33,203 nucleotides of DNA. Source: Candidatus Saccharimonadales bacterium. Lineage in GTDB: Bacteria > Patescibacteriota > Saccharimonadia > Saccharimonadales > Saccharimonadaceae. The notes beneath the pieces were generated by a model. It worked only from the letters and a program-made list of their open reading frames with translations, was not told where the DNA came from and ran no database searches. The stretch is from assembly GCA_030146045.1 (NCBI GenBank), contig JASLDG010000012.1:1-33203 (forward strand), given 5' to 3'. The position numbers and the translations under genes were made by a program. The first letter of the stretch is position 1; each line of letters opens with the position of its first letter. Positions 15,378 to 22,855 of this stretch are shown one piece after another.

Positions 15378-15974
15378 CTATTCGGTGACACCGAGCTCAA
15401 TGCGCTTGAACTGTGAAACACGAATGTTTTCGCCGTTGATTGCGATCTGCTCTTTGATGCGCTCGCCAACCGTCTTGCTGTCATCGAGGATGAATGCTTG
15501 TTCGGTCAATACTTGCTCAGCAAAATGCTTCTTGAGCTGACCTTCGACGATCTTGTCGGCCATGTCAGCTGGCTTGCTTTTGAGTGAGTCACTTTCAAGC
15601 AGCTCTTTTTTCTTTGCCTCATAGACATCGGCAGGCACATCTTCGATAGTAGGATACACGGGCGCCATTGCGGCAATCTGCATCGCCATTTGGTGCGCAA
15701 ATTCCTTGAAATCATCAAGGCGAGCCACAAAATCAGTCTCACAGTTTACTTCAACCACAACACCGATACGGCCTGAGTGGACATAGCTATCGATGATACC
15801 TTCGCGGGTCTCACGGTCGCCTTTCTTCTCTGCCTTGGTCAAACCCTTTTTACGGAGTTGCTCAAGTGCCTTGTCGTAATCGCCGTCAGCTTCAACCAAT
15901 GCTTTCTTTGCATCGGTCAAACCAATACCGGTTAACTCTTTGAGTTTCTTAATATCTTCTACGGTTACGCCCAT
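15378..15974 (-). CDS. tsf: Elongation factor Ts, short form
   Basis: Nucleotide exchange factor for EF-Tu. 198 residues, much shorter than E. coli EF-Ts (283) but similar to the Thermus type, so it has one core subdomain. The N-terminal UBA-like module (VEDIKKLKELTGIGLTDAKKAL) and the EF-Tu-binding motif VEVNCETDFVARLDDF are intact. It starts 1 nt after the rpsB stop codon; its ribosome binding site GAGGAG lies within the last codons of rpsB, so the pair is coupled. Confidence 0.97.
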   Translation of the reverse strand: MGVTVEDIKKLKELTGIGLTDAKKALVEADGDYDKALEQLRKKGLTKAEKKGDRETREGIIDSYVHSGRIGVVVEVNCETDFVARLDDFKEFAHQMAMQIAAMAPVYPTIEDVPADVYEAKKKELLESDSLKSKPADMADKIVEGQLKKHFAEQVLTEQAFILDDSKTVGERIKEQIAINGENIRVSQFKRIELGVTE

Positions 15975-15975
15975 C

Positions 15976-16677
15976 CTAGTTCTCCTCTTTTTTTACTGCA
16001 CCTTCGGCAACTGCTGCGGTAAAGTAGTCCAAGAGTAGCTCAAGACCCTTAATCGCATCGTCGTTCGCAGGAATGACATAGTCAATTGGTGTTGGATCGG
16101 CATTCGTATCAACAACAGCAATCACTGGAATACCAAGAACATTCGCCTCGCGTACTGCGTTTGCATCAGCAATGACATCAGTCACAATTACTGCACCTGG
16201 CTTACCGTTCAGGTTTTTGATACCGCCATATTTACGATTCAGCTCGTCGATCTCTTCCTGGAAACGTTGCACTTCAAGCTTGTTGTAGCGCTTTTCGAGA
16301 TCACCCGCAGCCATACGCTTCTCAAGATCACGAAGCTTTTTGACTTGTTGCGTGACTGTTGCAACGTTCGTCAACATACCACCGATCCAACGTTCGGTTA
16401 CGTATGGTTGATTCACCTTATCGGCAGCAGCTTTCACAATGTCTTTCGCCTGCTTTTTGGTACCAACAAACAGAACTTGCTTGCCGCTTGCCGCTGTCTT
16501 AGTCAAGAATGGCAAAGCCTCGTCGAGTGCTGCGACGGTCTTCACGAGGTCAATGATATGACTCTCTTGGCGTTTACTATGAATATATGGCGCCATTTTA
16601 GGGTGCCAGCGGCTCGTTTTGTGTCCGAAATGAACACCAGCTTCGAGCAAAGCTTTAATATCGACTTCTACAGCCAT
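15976..16677 (-). CDS. rpsB: 30S ribosomal protein S2
   Basis: 233 residues, typical length. Starts AVEVDIKALLEAGVHFGHKTSRWHPKM, contains the central coiled coil (about 105-160) and NGKPGAVIVTDVIADANAVREA and IPVIAVVDTNADPTPIDYVIPAND, all standard S2 signatures. AAGGAGC (16684-16690) is 6 nt upstream of ATG 16677. It heads the rpsB-tsf operon with a 68-nt leader that can fold over the ribosome binding site. In E. coli S2 represses its own operon through the leader; a similar control is possible here. Confidence 0.98.
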   Translation of the reverse strand: MAVEVDIKALLEAGVHFGHKTSRWHPKMAPYIHSKRQESHIIDLVKTVAALDEALPFLTKTAASGKQVLFVGTKKQAKDIVKAAADKVNQPYVTERWIGGMLTNVATVTQQVKKLRDLEKRMAAGDLEKRYNKLEVQRFQEEIDELNRKYGGIKNLNGKPGAVIVTDVIADANAVREANVLGIPVIAVVDTNADPTPIDYVIPANDDAIKGLELLLDYFTAAVAEGAVKKEEN

Positions 16678-16683
16678 CGTTTC

Positions 16684-16725
16684 GCTCCTTGTTCCTCACC
16701 GACTAGGCATGGAGCACTAATCGGT
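16684..16725 (-). promoter_or_regulatory. rpsB leader hairpin with anti-Shine-Dalgarno loop
   Basis: The minus-strand leader contains ACCGATTAG and CTAGTCGGT (16698-16706 and 16717-16725 on the plus strand), forming a 9-bp stem with one G-U pair. The 10-nt loop TGCTCCATGC can pair through UGCUCC with GGAGCG of the ribosome binding site (16683-16688), a possible pseudoknot that hides the site. The pairing is visible; regulation by S2 is inferred. Confidence 0.6.
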
Positions 16726-16751
16726 TGTGTCGTTAAATAAATTACTTGACT

Positions 16752-16780
16752 ATTGTATCAGAGGCGCGTATTTTCGTCAA
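16752..16780 (-). promoter_or_regulatory. rpsB-tsf promoter
   Basis: TTGACG (16775-16780), 17-nt spacer, TACAAT (16752-16757) on the minus strand. The expected start near 16745 gives a leader of about 68 nt. The DNA between 16781 and 16936 holds no gene or RNA that I can recognise. Confidence 0.8.
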
Positions 16781-16936
16781 TCTATTCTAATCTACTAACG
16801 CATGCGCACCCGTTACACGCACCACTTTCCGTATCTGTCATCGAGGAACCACTTCCAATAAGTAGCGATGCTTTTGACCACCTCTTAATATTTCTGCGCT
16901 AATTATATGCAATAAGTTATCTACACAAGACACCCT

Positions 16937-16965
16937 TTGACTTTCCAGCAGAGTACCGGTATAAT
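16937..16965 (+). promoter_or_regulatory. rpmE promoter
   Basis: TTGACT (16937-16942), 17-nt spacer, TATAAT (16960-16965), then 9 nt to the ATG at 16975. The implied leader is 2-3 nt. Confidence 0.8.
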
Positions 16966-16974
16966 AGTCAGGAT

Positions 16975-17295
16975 ATGAAAAGCAGTATACACCCTACAAC
17001 ATACCGCCCGGTCGTATTTAGCGACGACGTGGCTGGGTTTGCCTTTTTGACACAATCAACAGCGCAAACCACCGACACTATCAAATGGGAAGATGGCAAC
17101 GAGTACCCACTCGTGAAGGTGCACATTTCAAGTGCCTCTCACCCATTCTTTACTGGCGAAGAGAAGATTATCGACACCGAAGGTCGTGTTGATCGCTTTG
17201 AAGCTCGCCGCAAAGCAGCCGAAGAGCGCAAAAAGCAACTCGCTGCCAAGGCCAAGAAAGTCAACGCGCAAAAAGCCGCCAAAGCCGCTGCGTAA
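16975..17295 (+). CDS. rpmE: 50S ribosomal protein L31 (type B-like)
   Basis: 106 residues. The core [29 protein letters not shown] and [31 protein letters not shown] matches L31. The Cys zinc-ribbon pairs of type A L31 are absent, as in zinc-independent type B (rpmE2) proteins. The C-terminus carries a basic Ala/Lys-rich tail of about 30 residues ([16 protein letters not shown] onward), common in small-genome bacteria. It starts 9 nt behind a perfect -10 box, so the mRNA is likely leaderless. A terminator follows. Confidence 0.95.
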   Translation: MKSSIHPTTYRPVVFSDDVAGFAFLTQSTAQTTDTIKWEDGNEYPLVKVHISSASHPFFTGEEKIIDTEGRVDRFEARRKAAEERKKQLAAKAKKVNAQKAAKAAA

Positions 17296-17314
17296 GACTA
17301 TCTTAGAAAACTGT

Positions 17315-17347
17315 AATACACCGCTTGCTATAAGCGGTGTATTTGCT
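17315..17347 (+). terminator. Terminator after rpmE
   Basis: Perfect 12-bp stem AATACACCGCTT (17315-17326) / AAGCGGTGTATT (17332-17343), 5-nt loop. The trailing T-run is weak (ATTTGCTG), so termination may be partial. Confidence 0.75.
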
Positions 17348-17363
17348 GTATAACTAAAATACT

Positions 17364-17751
17364 ATGCAACCAGAACAACCAACACCAGACACAAACACAA
17401 GTGCACAACACTCTTAGTCCTGCTGAAATAGCAGCTCAAGCAGCCGCAGGACCCGTCCTCCCACCAGCTACGACCAAGAAAAAATCACTTGTCCTTCCCA
17501 TTATCTTGATGGTGTGGCCAGGAGTCGCGCTCGTTCTTAGTATTTTCCTTTACGCAATCTTTAACTTTGCAACCGCCGCGAGTACACCGTCAACAGACGA
17601 TGCTGCCGACTTGTTTGGCGATACCGCAGAAAGCCCACTCCGCACACTTGTTAATGTAAGTATGTATCTGGTCGGTGCCGCCTCGATCTTATTTGGCCTC
17701 CCAAGCTTTATTGCTGGTGTCGTTATCTTGATCAAACGACTCAAGAAATAG
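17364..17751 (+). CDS. Small membrane protein, probably frameshifted N-terminus
   Basis: The main reading frame (17401-17751, GTG start, 116 codons) encodes a Pro/Ala-rich start (LSPAEIAAQAAAGPVLPP), a basic patch TTKKK, and two membrane helices (about residues 28-55 and 80-108) separated by an acidic loop. No Shine-Dalgarno precedes the GTG. An ATG at 17364 lies 9 nt behind TATAAC and encodes MQPEQPTPDTNTSAQHS, a plausible N-terminus, but ends at TAG 17415-17417. One extra or missing base joins it to the main frame. It may be an indel in the genome or in the assembly. Function unknown. Confidence 0.65.
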
Positions 17752-17793
17752 TACACTCTAAAACTACCCCTGTAATTTGGCGCCGTTTTTTGC

Positions 17794-17799
17794 TATACT
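17794..17799 (+). promoter_or_regulatory. Extended -10 promoter of prfA
   Basis: TGCTATACT with the TATACT at 17794-17799, 9 nt before the ATG at 17809. No Shine-Dalgarno, so a leaderless start is likely. Confidence 0.6.
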
Positions 17800-17808
17800 A
17801 AGACAGAT

Positions 17809-18873
17809 ATGCCAAAAATTAATCTCAATATCGATGACCTCACTACCGAGAAACAACAGCTCGGTGAGTTCTTGGCGTTGCCAGATGCCTATAGTGACCC
17901 GGCATTCGGCACCAAAAACAAGCGTTTCAGTGAACTCGAAACCATCCTCGAAAAGGCTACGTTGCGACTGACACTCGAGAAGCAATTAGCCGAGGCTAAA
18001 GAGCTGGCAAACGGAAACGATGAGCTTTCTGAGCTTGCAAAACTTGATGCCGCCGAGACAGAAGAACGACTTGCTGCGCTCGAAGATGAGCTGTTCATCA
18101 TGCTCGCCCCCAAAGACCCAAATGACGAAAAAAACGTGATCATTGAAATCCGCGCTGGCGCAGGCGGCGATGAAGCCAGTCTGTTTGCTAGCGAGCTCTA
18201 CCGCATGTATTTGCGCTACTGCGAGGCGCACAGCCTCAAGACCGAGCTCATAAATGAAAGTCCGAACGATGCCGGCGGTTACAAAGAAGTCATTTTCCAA
18301 GTCTCCGGTGATGCACCCTACTCTCAGTTAAAATTCGAATCTGGCGTCCATCGCGTACAGCGCGTGCCAGCCACCGAATCGCAAGGTCGTATTCACACCA
18401 GTACTGTTACTGTCGCTGTCCTGCCAGAGGCCGAAGAAACCGACATCGAGATCAACCAAGCCGACCTTCGCATCGATATTTACCGCGCCAGCGGCCATGG
18501 CGGACAAAGTGTCAATACAACCGATAGCGCCGTGCGTATCACGCACCTTCCAAGTGGCCTCGTCGTCACCAACCAGGACGAAAAATCACAGCTCAAGAAT
18601 AAAGAAAAAGCCATGAGCGTCCTCCGCAGTCGCCTCTTGCAACAAAAAATCGACGAAGAAAATGCCAAGCTCGATGCCGAACGACGTGGCTTGATTGGTA
18701 CCGGCGATCGCAGTGAAAAAATCCGTACCTACAACTTCCCGCAAGACCGCATTACCGACCACCGTATCGGCTACAGCCGCAGTGCGATCCCGGCTGCCCT
18801 CAATGGCAATATCGATGACTTGATCGAACACCTCCAGGCTTATGAACGCGAACTCGCCGCCAAAAATGCATAA
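17809..18873 (+). CDS. prfA: Peptide chain release factor 1
   Basis: Terminates translation at UAA and UAG. 354 residues, normal length. The anticodon-like tripeptide PAT at 187-189 ([15 protein letters not shown]) identifies RF1 rather than RF2. The catalytic GGQ is at 231-233 ([19 protein letters not shown]), where PrmC methylates the glutamine. An N-terminal helical domain precedes them. prmC lies about 1 kb downstream on the same strand; the classic prfA-prmC pair is here split by two minus-strand genes. Confidence 0.98.
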   Translation: MPKINLNIDDLTTEKQQLGEFLALPDAYSDPAFGTKNKRFSELETILEKATLRLTLEKQLAEAKELANGNDELSELAKLDAAETEERLAALEDELFIMLAPKDPNDEKNVIIEIRAGAGGDEASLFASELYRMYLRYCEAHSLKTELINESPNDAGGYKEVIFQVSGDAPYSQLKFESGVHRVQRVPATESQGRIHTSTVTVAVLPEAEETDIEINQADLRIDIYRASGHGGQSVNTTDSAVRITHLPSGLVVTNQDEKSQLKNKEKAMSVLRSRLLQQKIDEENAKLDAERRGLIGTGDRSEKIRTYNFPQDRITDHRIGYSRSAIPAALNGNIDDLIEHLQAYERELAAKNA

Positions 18874-18879
18874 ACTCTA

Positions 18880-18909
18880 AAAAACCTCCGTATGCATACG
18901 GAGGTTTTT
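18880..18909. terminator. Bidirectional terminator between prfA and 18921 gene
   Basis: A 30-bp perfect palindrome with left arm AAAAACCTCCGTATG and right arm CATACGGAGGTTTTT. It provides stem and T-run on both strands for the convergent genes. Confidence 0.92.
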
Positions 18910-18920
18910 ATAAACAAATA

Positions 18921-19478
18921 TTATTTCAATTCGTTCTTTTTGGCAGAGCCATAAAACTGTAATTTTCGCGCTACCGCCGGCTGCGCCTTTATCGTGCCGG
19001 CAACCGCATTTGCACGCACAATGATATCAACTGGGATATTAACGAATTCTCTGTCGTCCACAGTAATATTCGTGCGACGTACAAAGTCATATTGCGCTGC
19101 CACTTTATTTTCTGCAGCGTCGGCGTTGTTGTCATGTTCTCCAGCGCGCCTATACTGACTACTCATCGCCCCAAGTACATTGGGCTCATCGTGCAGTGCG
19201 CGCGAGGCAAGACGTGACACAAAAAACTCCTCATCGGCTATCCTACCAGGCAACTCACTGTTCGAAGTCAGTTCGTCAGCTCGCTCGGTCAGAATAGTAT
19301 GCCCATCTTTACCTTTAAGAACCGCTTTGTTTAGAATAAGATCACCAACTTTTCGGCGTCGAGCAGCTCTTGACCTCAATCTATTGCCTGCATATGCCAT
19401 GTCTTCCGCTTGATACATATCCTCGACAGCCTCAGGATATTGCGCTTTATAGTCTTGCTCGTGTGGTAATTCACTCAT
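18921..19478 (-). CDS. Hypothetical charged protein with a consensus promoter
   Basis: 185 residues, no recognised family, no membrane segment or signal peptide. N-terminal third acidic then Arg-rich (RLRSRAARRRKVGDLIL at about 33-49); the rest is mixed and ends basic (YGSAKKNELK). It is probably a soluble helical protein. ATG 19478 lies 10 nt behind TATAAT, so its mRNA has almost no leader. The promoter is a full consensus, the strongest in the window, which suggests abundant expression. It stands convergent to prfA. Confidence 0.8.
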   Translation of the reverse strand: MSELPHEQDYKAQYPEAVEDMYQAEDMAYAGNRLRSRAARRRKVGDLILNKAVLKGKDGHTILTERADELTSNSELPGRIADEEFFVSRLASRALHDEPNVLGAMSSQYRRAGEHDNNADAAENKVAAQYDFVRRTNITVDDREFVNIPVDIIVRANAVAGTIKAQPAVARKLQFYGSAKKNELK

Positions 19479-19488
19479 TGTGTGCTAT

Positions 19489-19517
19489 ATTATACTCTTT
19501 ATATTTAAATTTGTCAA
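19489..19517 (-). promoter_or_regulatory. Consensus sigma70 promoter of 18921 gene
   Basis: TTGACA (19512-19517), 17-nt spacer, TATAAT (19489-19494) on the minus strand: both hexamers match the consensus fully. The ATG follows 10 nt later. Confidence 0.88.
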
Positions 19518-19545
19518 GCATCTATCATTCATGTAAGAAGTTCTA

Positions 19546-19600
19546 TGCAAAAAATAATCCCTTACGGAGTGGAGCATGATGCTCAACAATCCGTAAGGGA
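19546..19600 (-). terminator. Long terminator after the 73-residue membrane protein
   Basis: Outer 11-bp stem TCCCTTACGGA (19558-19568) / TCCGTAAGGGA (19590-19600) encloses a smaller GAGCAT/ATGCTC hairpin. On the minus strand it is followed by TTATTTTTTGC. It also insulates the consensus promoter below it. Confidence 0.85.
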
Positions 19601-19625
19601 GTCCCCTCGCGCTTTGGCGCTTCCT

Positions 19626-19847
19626 CTAGTACCGGCGACGAATCGTCGAACGGCCCGTCACGGCCCATAGAGCCATCCGAAACACAGCGAATACTGCCAG
19701 CACACCCAGAACGACGATACCCGCCTGCGCATACCACGGCATCGCCGCCCAGGTAATGACCACCATGTCGCGTAGAATGCCGAAGAAGATCCCCGGCATC
19801 GACATCACCACAATGATTGCGATGAGCCAACCGATTAATTTGCGCAC
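19626..19847 (-). CDS. Small two-helix membrane protein
   Basis: 73 residues: MRKLIG start, hydrophobic helices at about 6-30 and 38-62, and a basic C-terminus RSTIRRRY. No known family. GTG 19847 is the start; AAGGTG lies 5-6 nt upstream. It is transcribed alone and divergently from prmC, and ends at a strong terminator. Function cannot be inferred. Confidence 0.72.
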   Translation of the reverse strand: MRKLIGWLIAIIVVMSMPGIFFGILRDMVVITWAAMPWYAQAGIVVLGVLAVFAVFRMALWAVTGRSTIRRRY

Positions 19848-19893
19848 AAACGCACCTTTCTCTCAGGATAGGACAAGTTTATTATACCACCTA

Positions 19894-19922
19894 TTGAATA
19901 AATTTTCAATATCTGCCATACT
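19894..19922 (+). promoter_or_regulatory. prmC promoter
   Basis: TTGAAT (19894-19899), 17-nt spacer, CATACT (19917-19922) with TGC in front. Six nt separate the -10 from the ATG at 19929. Confidence 0.65.
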
Positions 19923-19928
19923 ACCTAT

Positions 19929-20759
19929 ATGACTATCCACGATTGGATTACTGACGCCACTACTCTTCTCGCGTCACACGAGATACCGACCGCGCGGCTT
20001 GATGCCGAAATTATCTTAGCTCACACGATCCGTCAACCGCGTACATGGCTGCACGCACATAGTGATGAATCGCTTGATGCGCGCCAGCAGGAAATTGCCA
20101 ACGCCCGCATTGAACTCCGGCTCGAACGTACACCGGTCGCCTATATTATCGGCCACAAAGAATTCTATGGTCGTCGCTTTAAAGTCACGCCTGCGACGCT
20201 CATTCCGCGCCCGGAGTCCGAAGCAATTATCCGTCAACTCCATACAATTATCTCACCAAAGGTAACTCCTATTGCTCCGGAATCTCTTCATTTAGTTGAT
20301 GTCGGTACTGGGAGCGGCTGCCTGGGCATCACTGCAAAACTTGAATGGCCCGAACTCCATGTGACACTCACTGACAAATACCAGCACACGCTGACAATTG
20401 CCAAAGAAAACGCCAAAAGACTCAATACAGACGTTACCTTTTACCGTGGTGATCTTTTGCGCGGCTATAGCCTCCCAATCGATGTCATTATCGCAAACCT
20501 TCCATACGTCGACCGCGAATGGGAAGTATCGCCCGACACCCGAGCGGAACCTGATGAAGCGCTCTATGCCGACCAGCGCGGGCTTGCGCTCATTTATACA
20601 CTCATTACTCAAAGCGCCGCACTTCTGACATCTCATGGCTATCTCTTACTTGAAGCCGACCCCGAGCAGCATAAATCAATCATTGAGCGAGCGACGCAAT
20701 ACCAGTTTAGCCTCGTAACTACAGACGGCTACTGCCTTACTCTTCAGCGAAATGTCTAG
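19929..20759 (+). CDS. prmC: Release factor glutamine methyltransferase PrmC
   Basis: Methylates the GGQ glutamine of release factors with S-adenosylmethionine. 276 residues. N-terminal helical domain (about 1-75), then ARRPVAYIIGHKEFYG-like sequence (TPVAYIIGHKEFYGRRF), TLIPRPESE, the SAM-binding VDVGTGSGCLG (123-133) and the substrate motif NLPYVD (190-195). The standard motif is NPPY; here the second residue is Leu. No Shine-Dalgarno; start 6 nt behind the -10. The stop codon directly abuts that of htrA on the other strand. Confidence 0.95.
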   Translation: MTIHDWITDATTLLASHEIPTARLDAEIILAHTIRQPRTWLHAHSDESLDARQQEIANARIELRLERTPVAYIIGHKEFYGRRFKVTPATLIPRPESEAIIRQLHTIISPKVTPIAPESLHLVDVGTGSGCLGITAKLEWPELHVTLTDKYQHTLTIAKENAKRLNTDVTFYRGDLLRGYSLPIDVIIANLPYVDREWEVSPDTRAEPDEALYADQRGLALIYTLITQSAALLTSHGYLLLEADPEQHKSIIERATQYQFSLVTTDGYCLTLQRNV

Positions 20760-21968
20760 CTACCCTTTGTAGGCCTGTAGCTTAGCCGTCAGTACCTCTG
20801 TTTTGCCGTCACGAAGAACAGTCAGTTTCACTTCGGTTCCTGGTGTATATTCTCCGATCAAACTTGAGATACTACCCGCAGCGCCGACTTCAGTATCGTT
20901 CACCTTCGTAATAATGTCGCCGTTCTTAATACCCGCCTGATCAGCTGGACCACCCGCTGCAACCGCAGAGGAATCATTTGAACCGCGAATGTAGGCCCCT
21001 TCGCGCACCGGAAGCTTATATCGTGTCGCGACATCAGGAGTAATAGCAAGATAATTCACACCCAAATATGATCGTTGCACCTTACCTGTTTCGATAACTG
21101 TCTTAATCATGCCTTTTGCTGCTCCGATTGGAATACTAAACCCAAGACCATTAGCATCTGACGCAATTGCTGTATTCACGCCAATCACCTGACCAGCGAT
21201 ATTTACCAATGGTCCACCAGAATTGCCAGGATTGATGGCTGCATCTGTCTGGATCAAATCGCTTAGCGTTTCCGTCTCGCTACTCTCTTCCGAGCCAGCT
21301 ACGACCGAGCGTCCGTTGCCTGATACAATACCGCTCGTCACTGATCCCTGGTACTGCCCAAGTGCGTTACCGATTGCCACGACACTCTGACCAATGCGGA
21401 TCGAGGTTGAATCGCCAAGCTCGGCCGGCTTCAAGTCACTGACGTCACTGATTTTCAAAAAGGCCAGATCATTAAGCGGATCAGTTCCCACAACTTTGAC
21501 ATTGTCACGCGTCACACCATCAGAAGTAACAACCGTTACAGAATCACTCCCCTGAATGACATGCTTATTTGTCATTACATACCCATTACTACTGATAATA
21601 ATACCGGTTCCCGCTCCTTGCTGCAGTTGCGTACCACCATAGTATGAACGCGTTTGCGCTTGGGTCAAAATCGATACGACACTTGGCGAAACCTTGTTGG
21701 CAACCGAAGCGATATCCTGTTCTTCGGATGTCACGATTGTATTGCCATCACGACTACTCCCTTGAGAAACGTGTGAGCCGCCACCTCGTGCACCTCCATC
21801 AGTCAACAGCCACGCTCCGCCAAGGCCTGATCCGAGTGAAAGTACGACAACAGCGAAAAATATGATAACAATTTTGCTCGCTCGAGTATTGGGTTGCTGC
21901 CTCGATACTGCTGTAGGTTTGGTTGTATTTGGCTTCGTTACGACTGACTTCGTTTCATTCTCTGACAT
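20760..21968 (-). CDS. htrA: HtrA/DegP-like serine protease with PDZ domain
   Basis: Membrane-anchored envelope protease that degrades misfolded proteins. 402 residues: cytoplasmic N-terminus, one membrane helix at about 32-56, Gly/Ser linker, trypsin-like domain about 85-290 with triad H136 (TNKHVIQG), D167 (NDLAFLKI) and S250 (INPGNSGGP), then one PDZ domain at about 305-400. GGGGG-rich AAGGGGGC lies 4 nt before ATG 21968. It is transcribed towards prmC with no intergenic space between the two stops. Confidence 0.96.
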   Translation of the reverse strand: MSENETKSVVTKPNTTKPTAVSRQQPNTRASKIVIIFFAVVVLSLGSGLGGAWLLTDGGARGGGSHVSQGSSRDGNTIVTSEEQDIASVANKVSPSVVSILTQAQTRSYYGGTQLQQGAGTGIIISSNGYVMTNKHVIQGSDSVTVVTSDGVTRDNVKVVGTDPLNDLAFLKISDVSDLKPAELGDSTSIRIGQSVVAIGNALGQYQGSVTSGIVSGNGRSVVAGSEESSETETLSDLIQTDAAINPGNSGGPLVNIAGQVIGVNTAIASDANGLGFSIPIGAAKGMIKTVIETGKVQRSYLGVNYLAITPDVATRYKLPVREGAYIRGSNDSSAVAAGGPADQAGIKNGDIITKVNDTEVGAAGSISSLIGEYTPGTEVKLTVLRDGKTEVLTAKLQAYKG

Positions 21969-22028
21969 GCTGCCCCCTTATTGCTTTGCCGTTATCATAT
22001 CTGATCTATCTGATTTTTTACTGAAAGA

Positions 22029-22817
22029 TTACCCCATGCTTACGCCGTTAAATAAGAGAAGCATCGCCGTAATAACACTTCCGCTTAATAACACGGGCAA
22101 GGCAATTTCTGACCAACGAATCTTCTGGTATTGCTCATGACAGCTGTAGACACGTTCAGCCAAAAAGCTTAATGCTACCATAATAATTGCAACTTGAGGT
22201 ATTTTAATACCGTCCATAAATGGCAATGAATAAGCTACTGTCCAGTGGTATGCGAGCCAACCTATTTGTGCACACACAAATCCCCATATAAGCGCAAGGA
22301 GCGTGGTATCATCTTCGGAATACGCACTGAGTACATGACGAGCTGTCGTATACCCAATCACAAACATTGCCGCTACGACCGCCGATGATGGCCAGCCTGG
22401 TGCGATACTATAGAGTGCCGTTACTCCTACGCCCATAGCCACAGCTGCCTGCGTCGCAACCATCGAACGACTTGAGCGAGGCTTCAAGAGGAAAATCCAT
22501 GCGACATAAAGGATCGTTAAACCAATTTGCACAAGCATACTATAGCTTGCATTTGTGTTGTTTACCGTAGTCAGCAGTGTTACAAAGCCAAGGCTCACAA
22601 TAATATCAACGAGATTCGCTTGTACGTGCGCCCACCAATAGCGCGGACGTACCGCAAATACTCGCCATTTACTAATCAGTACAAGACTGACAGCAAGGAG
22701 TGGTGAGTCAATAATCGCAATTGATGCGAACAACGCGACCGCGAGACTAATATTGAGCAAAAAGTAGAGCGTTTCGCTAAATACAGTTCGGCGTTTTGCC
22801 AAGCGTAAAAATTCCAT
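22029..22817 (-). CDS. Polytopic membrane protein, unknown function
   Basis: 262 residues with seven to eight predicted membrane helices, beginning about residue 14 and ending at the C-terminus. The N-terminus is basic (LRLAKRRT), and short charged loops include KPRSSRS and SAYSEDD. I recognise no family. The start ATG 22817 lies 11 nt behind an extended -10 (TGGTATACT). It sits 38 nt after the LCP gene, between it and htrA, all on the minus strand, which hints at an envelope role. Confidence 0.8.
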   Translation of the reverse strand: MEFLRLAKRRTVFSETLYFLLNISLAVALFASIAIIDSPLLAVSLVLISKWRVFAVRPRYWWAHVQANLVDIIVSLGFVTLLTTVNNTNASYSMLVQIGLTILYVAWIFLLKPRSSRSMVATQAAVAMGVGVTALYSIAPGWPSSAVVAAMFVIGYTTARHVLSAYSEDDTTLLALIWGFVCAQIGWLAYHWTVAYSLPFMDGIKIPQVAIIMVALSFLAERVYSCHEQYQKIRWSEIALPVLLSGSVITAMLLLFNGVSMG

Positions 22818-22855
22818 ATCTTGCTCTTAGTATACCATGTGGCGGCCGTTTGCGC

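Noticed and set aside
16918..16926. DnaA-box-like TTATCTACA upstream of rpmE
   Set aside because: One mismatch to TTATCCACA, a single copy, no dnaA or AT-rich unwinding region nearby; not an origin.
16781..16936. Possible small RNA in the gap between rpsB and rpmE
   Set aside because: No promoter-terminator pair and no match to the conserved cores of 4.5S, tmRNA or RNase P RNA.
17401..17417. Programmed +1 frameshifting at TCT TAG
   Set aside because: Re-pairing of the Ser tRNA on CTT would be poor and no stimulatory element is visible; an indel is simpler.
17889..18300. Reading frames opposite prfA
   Set aside because: Antisense of a clearly conserved RF1 gene; Ser-rich composition mirrors Glu/Ala codons.
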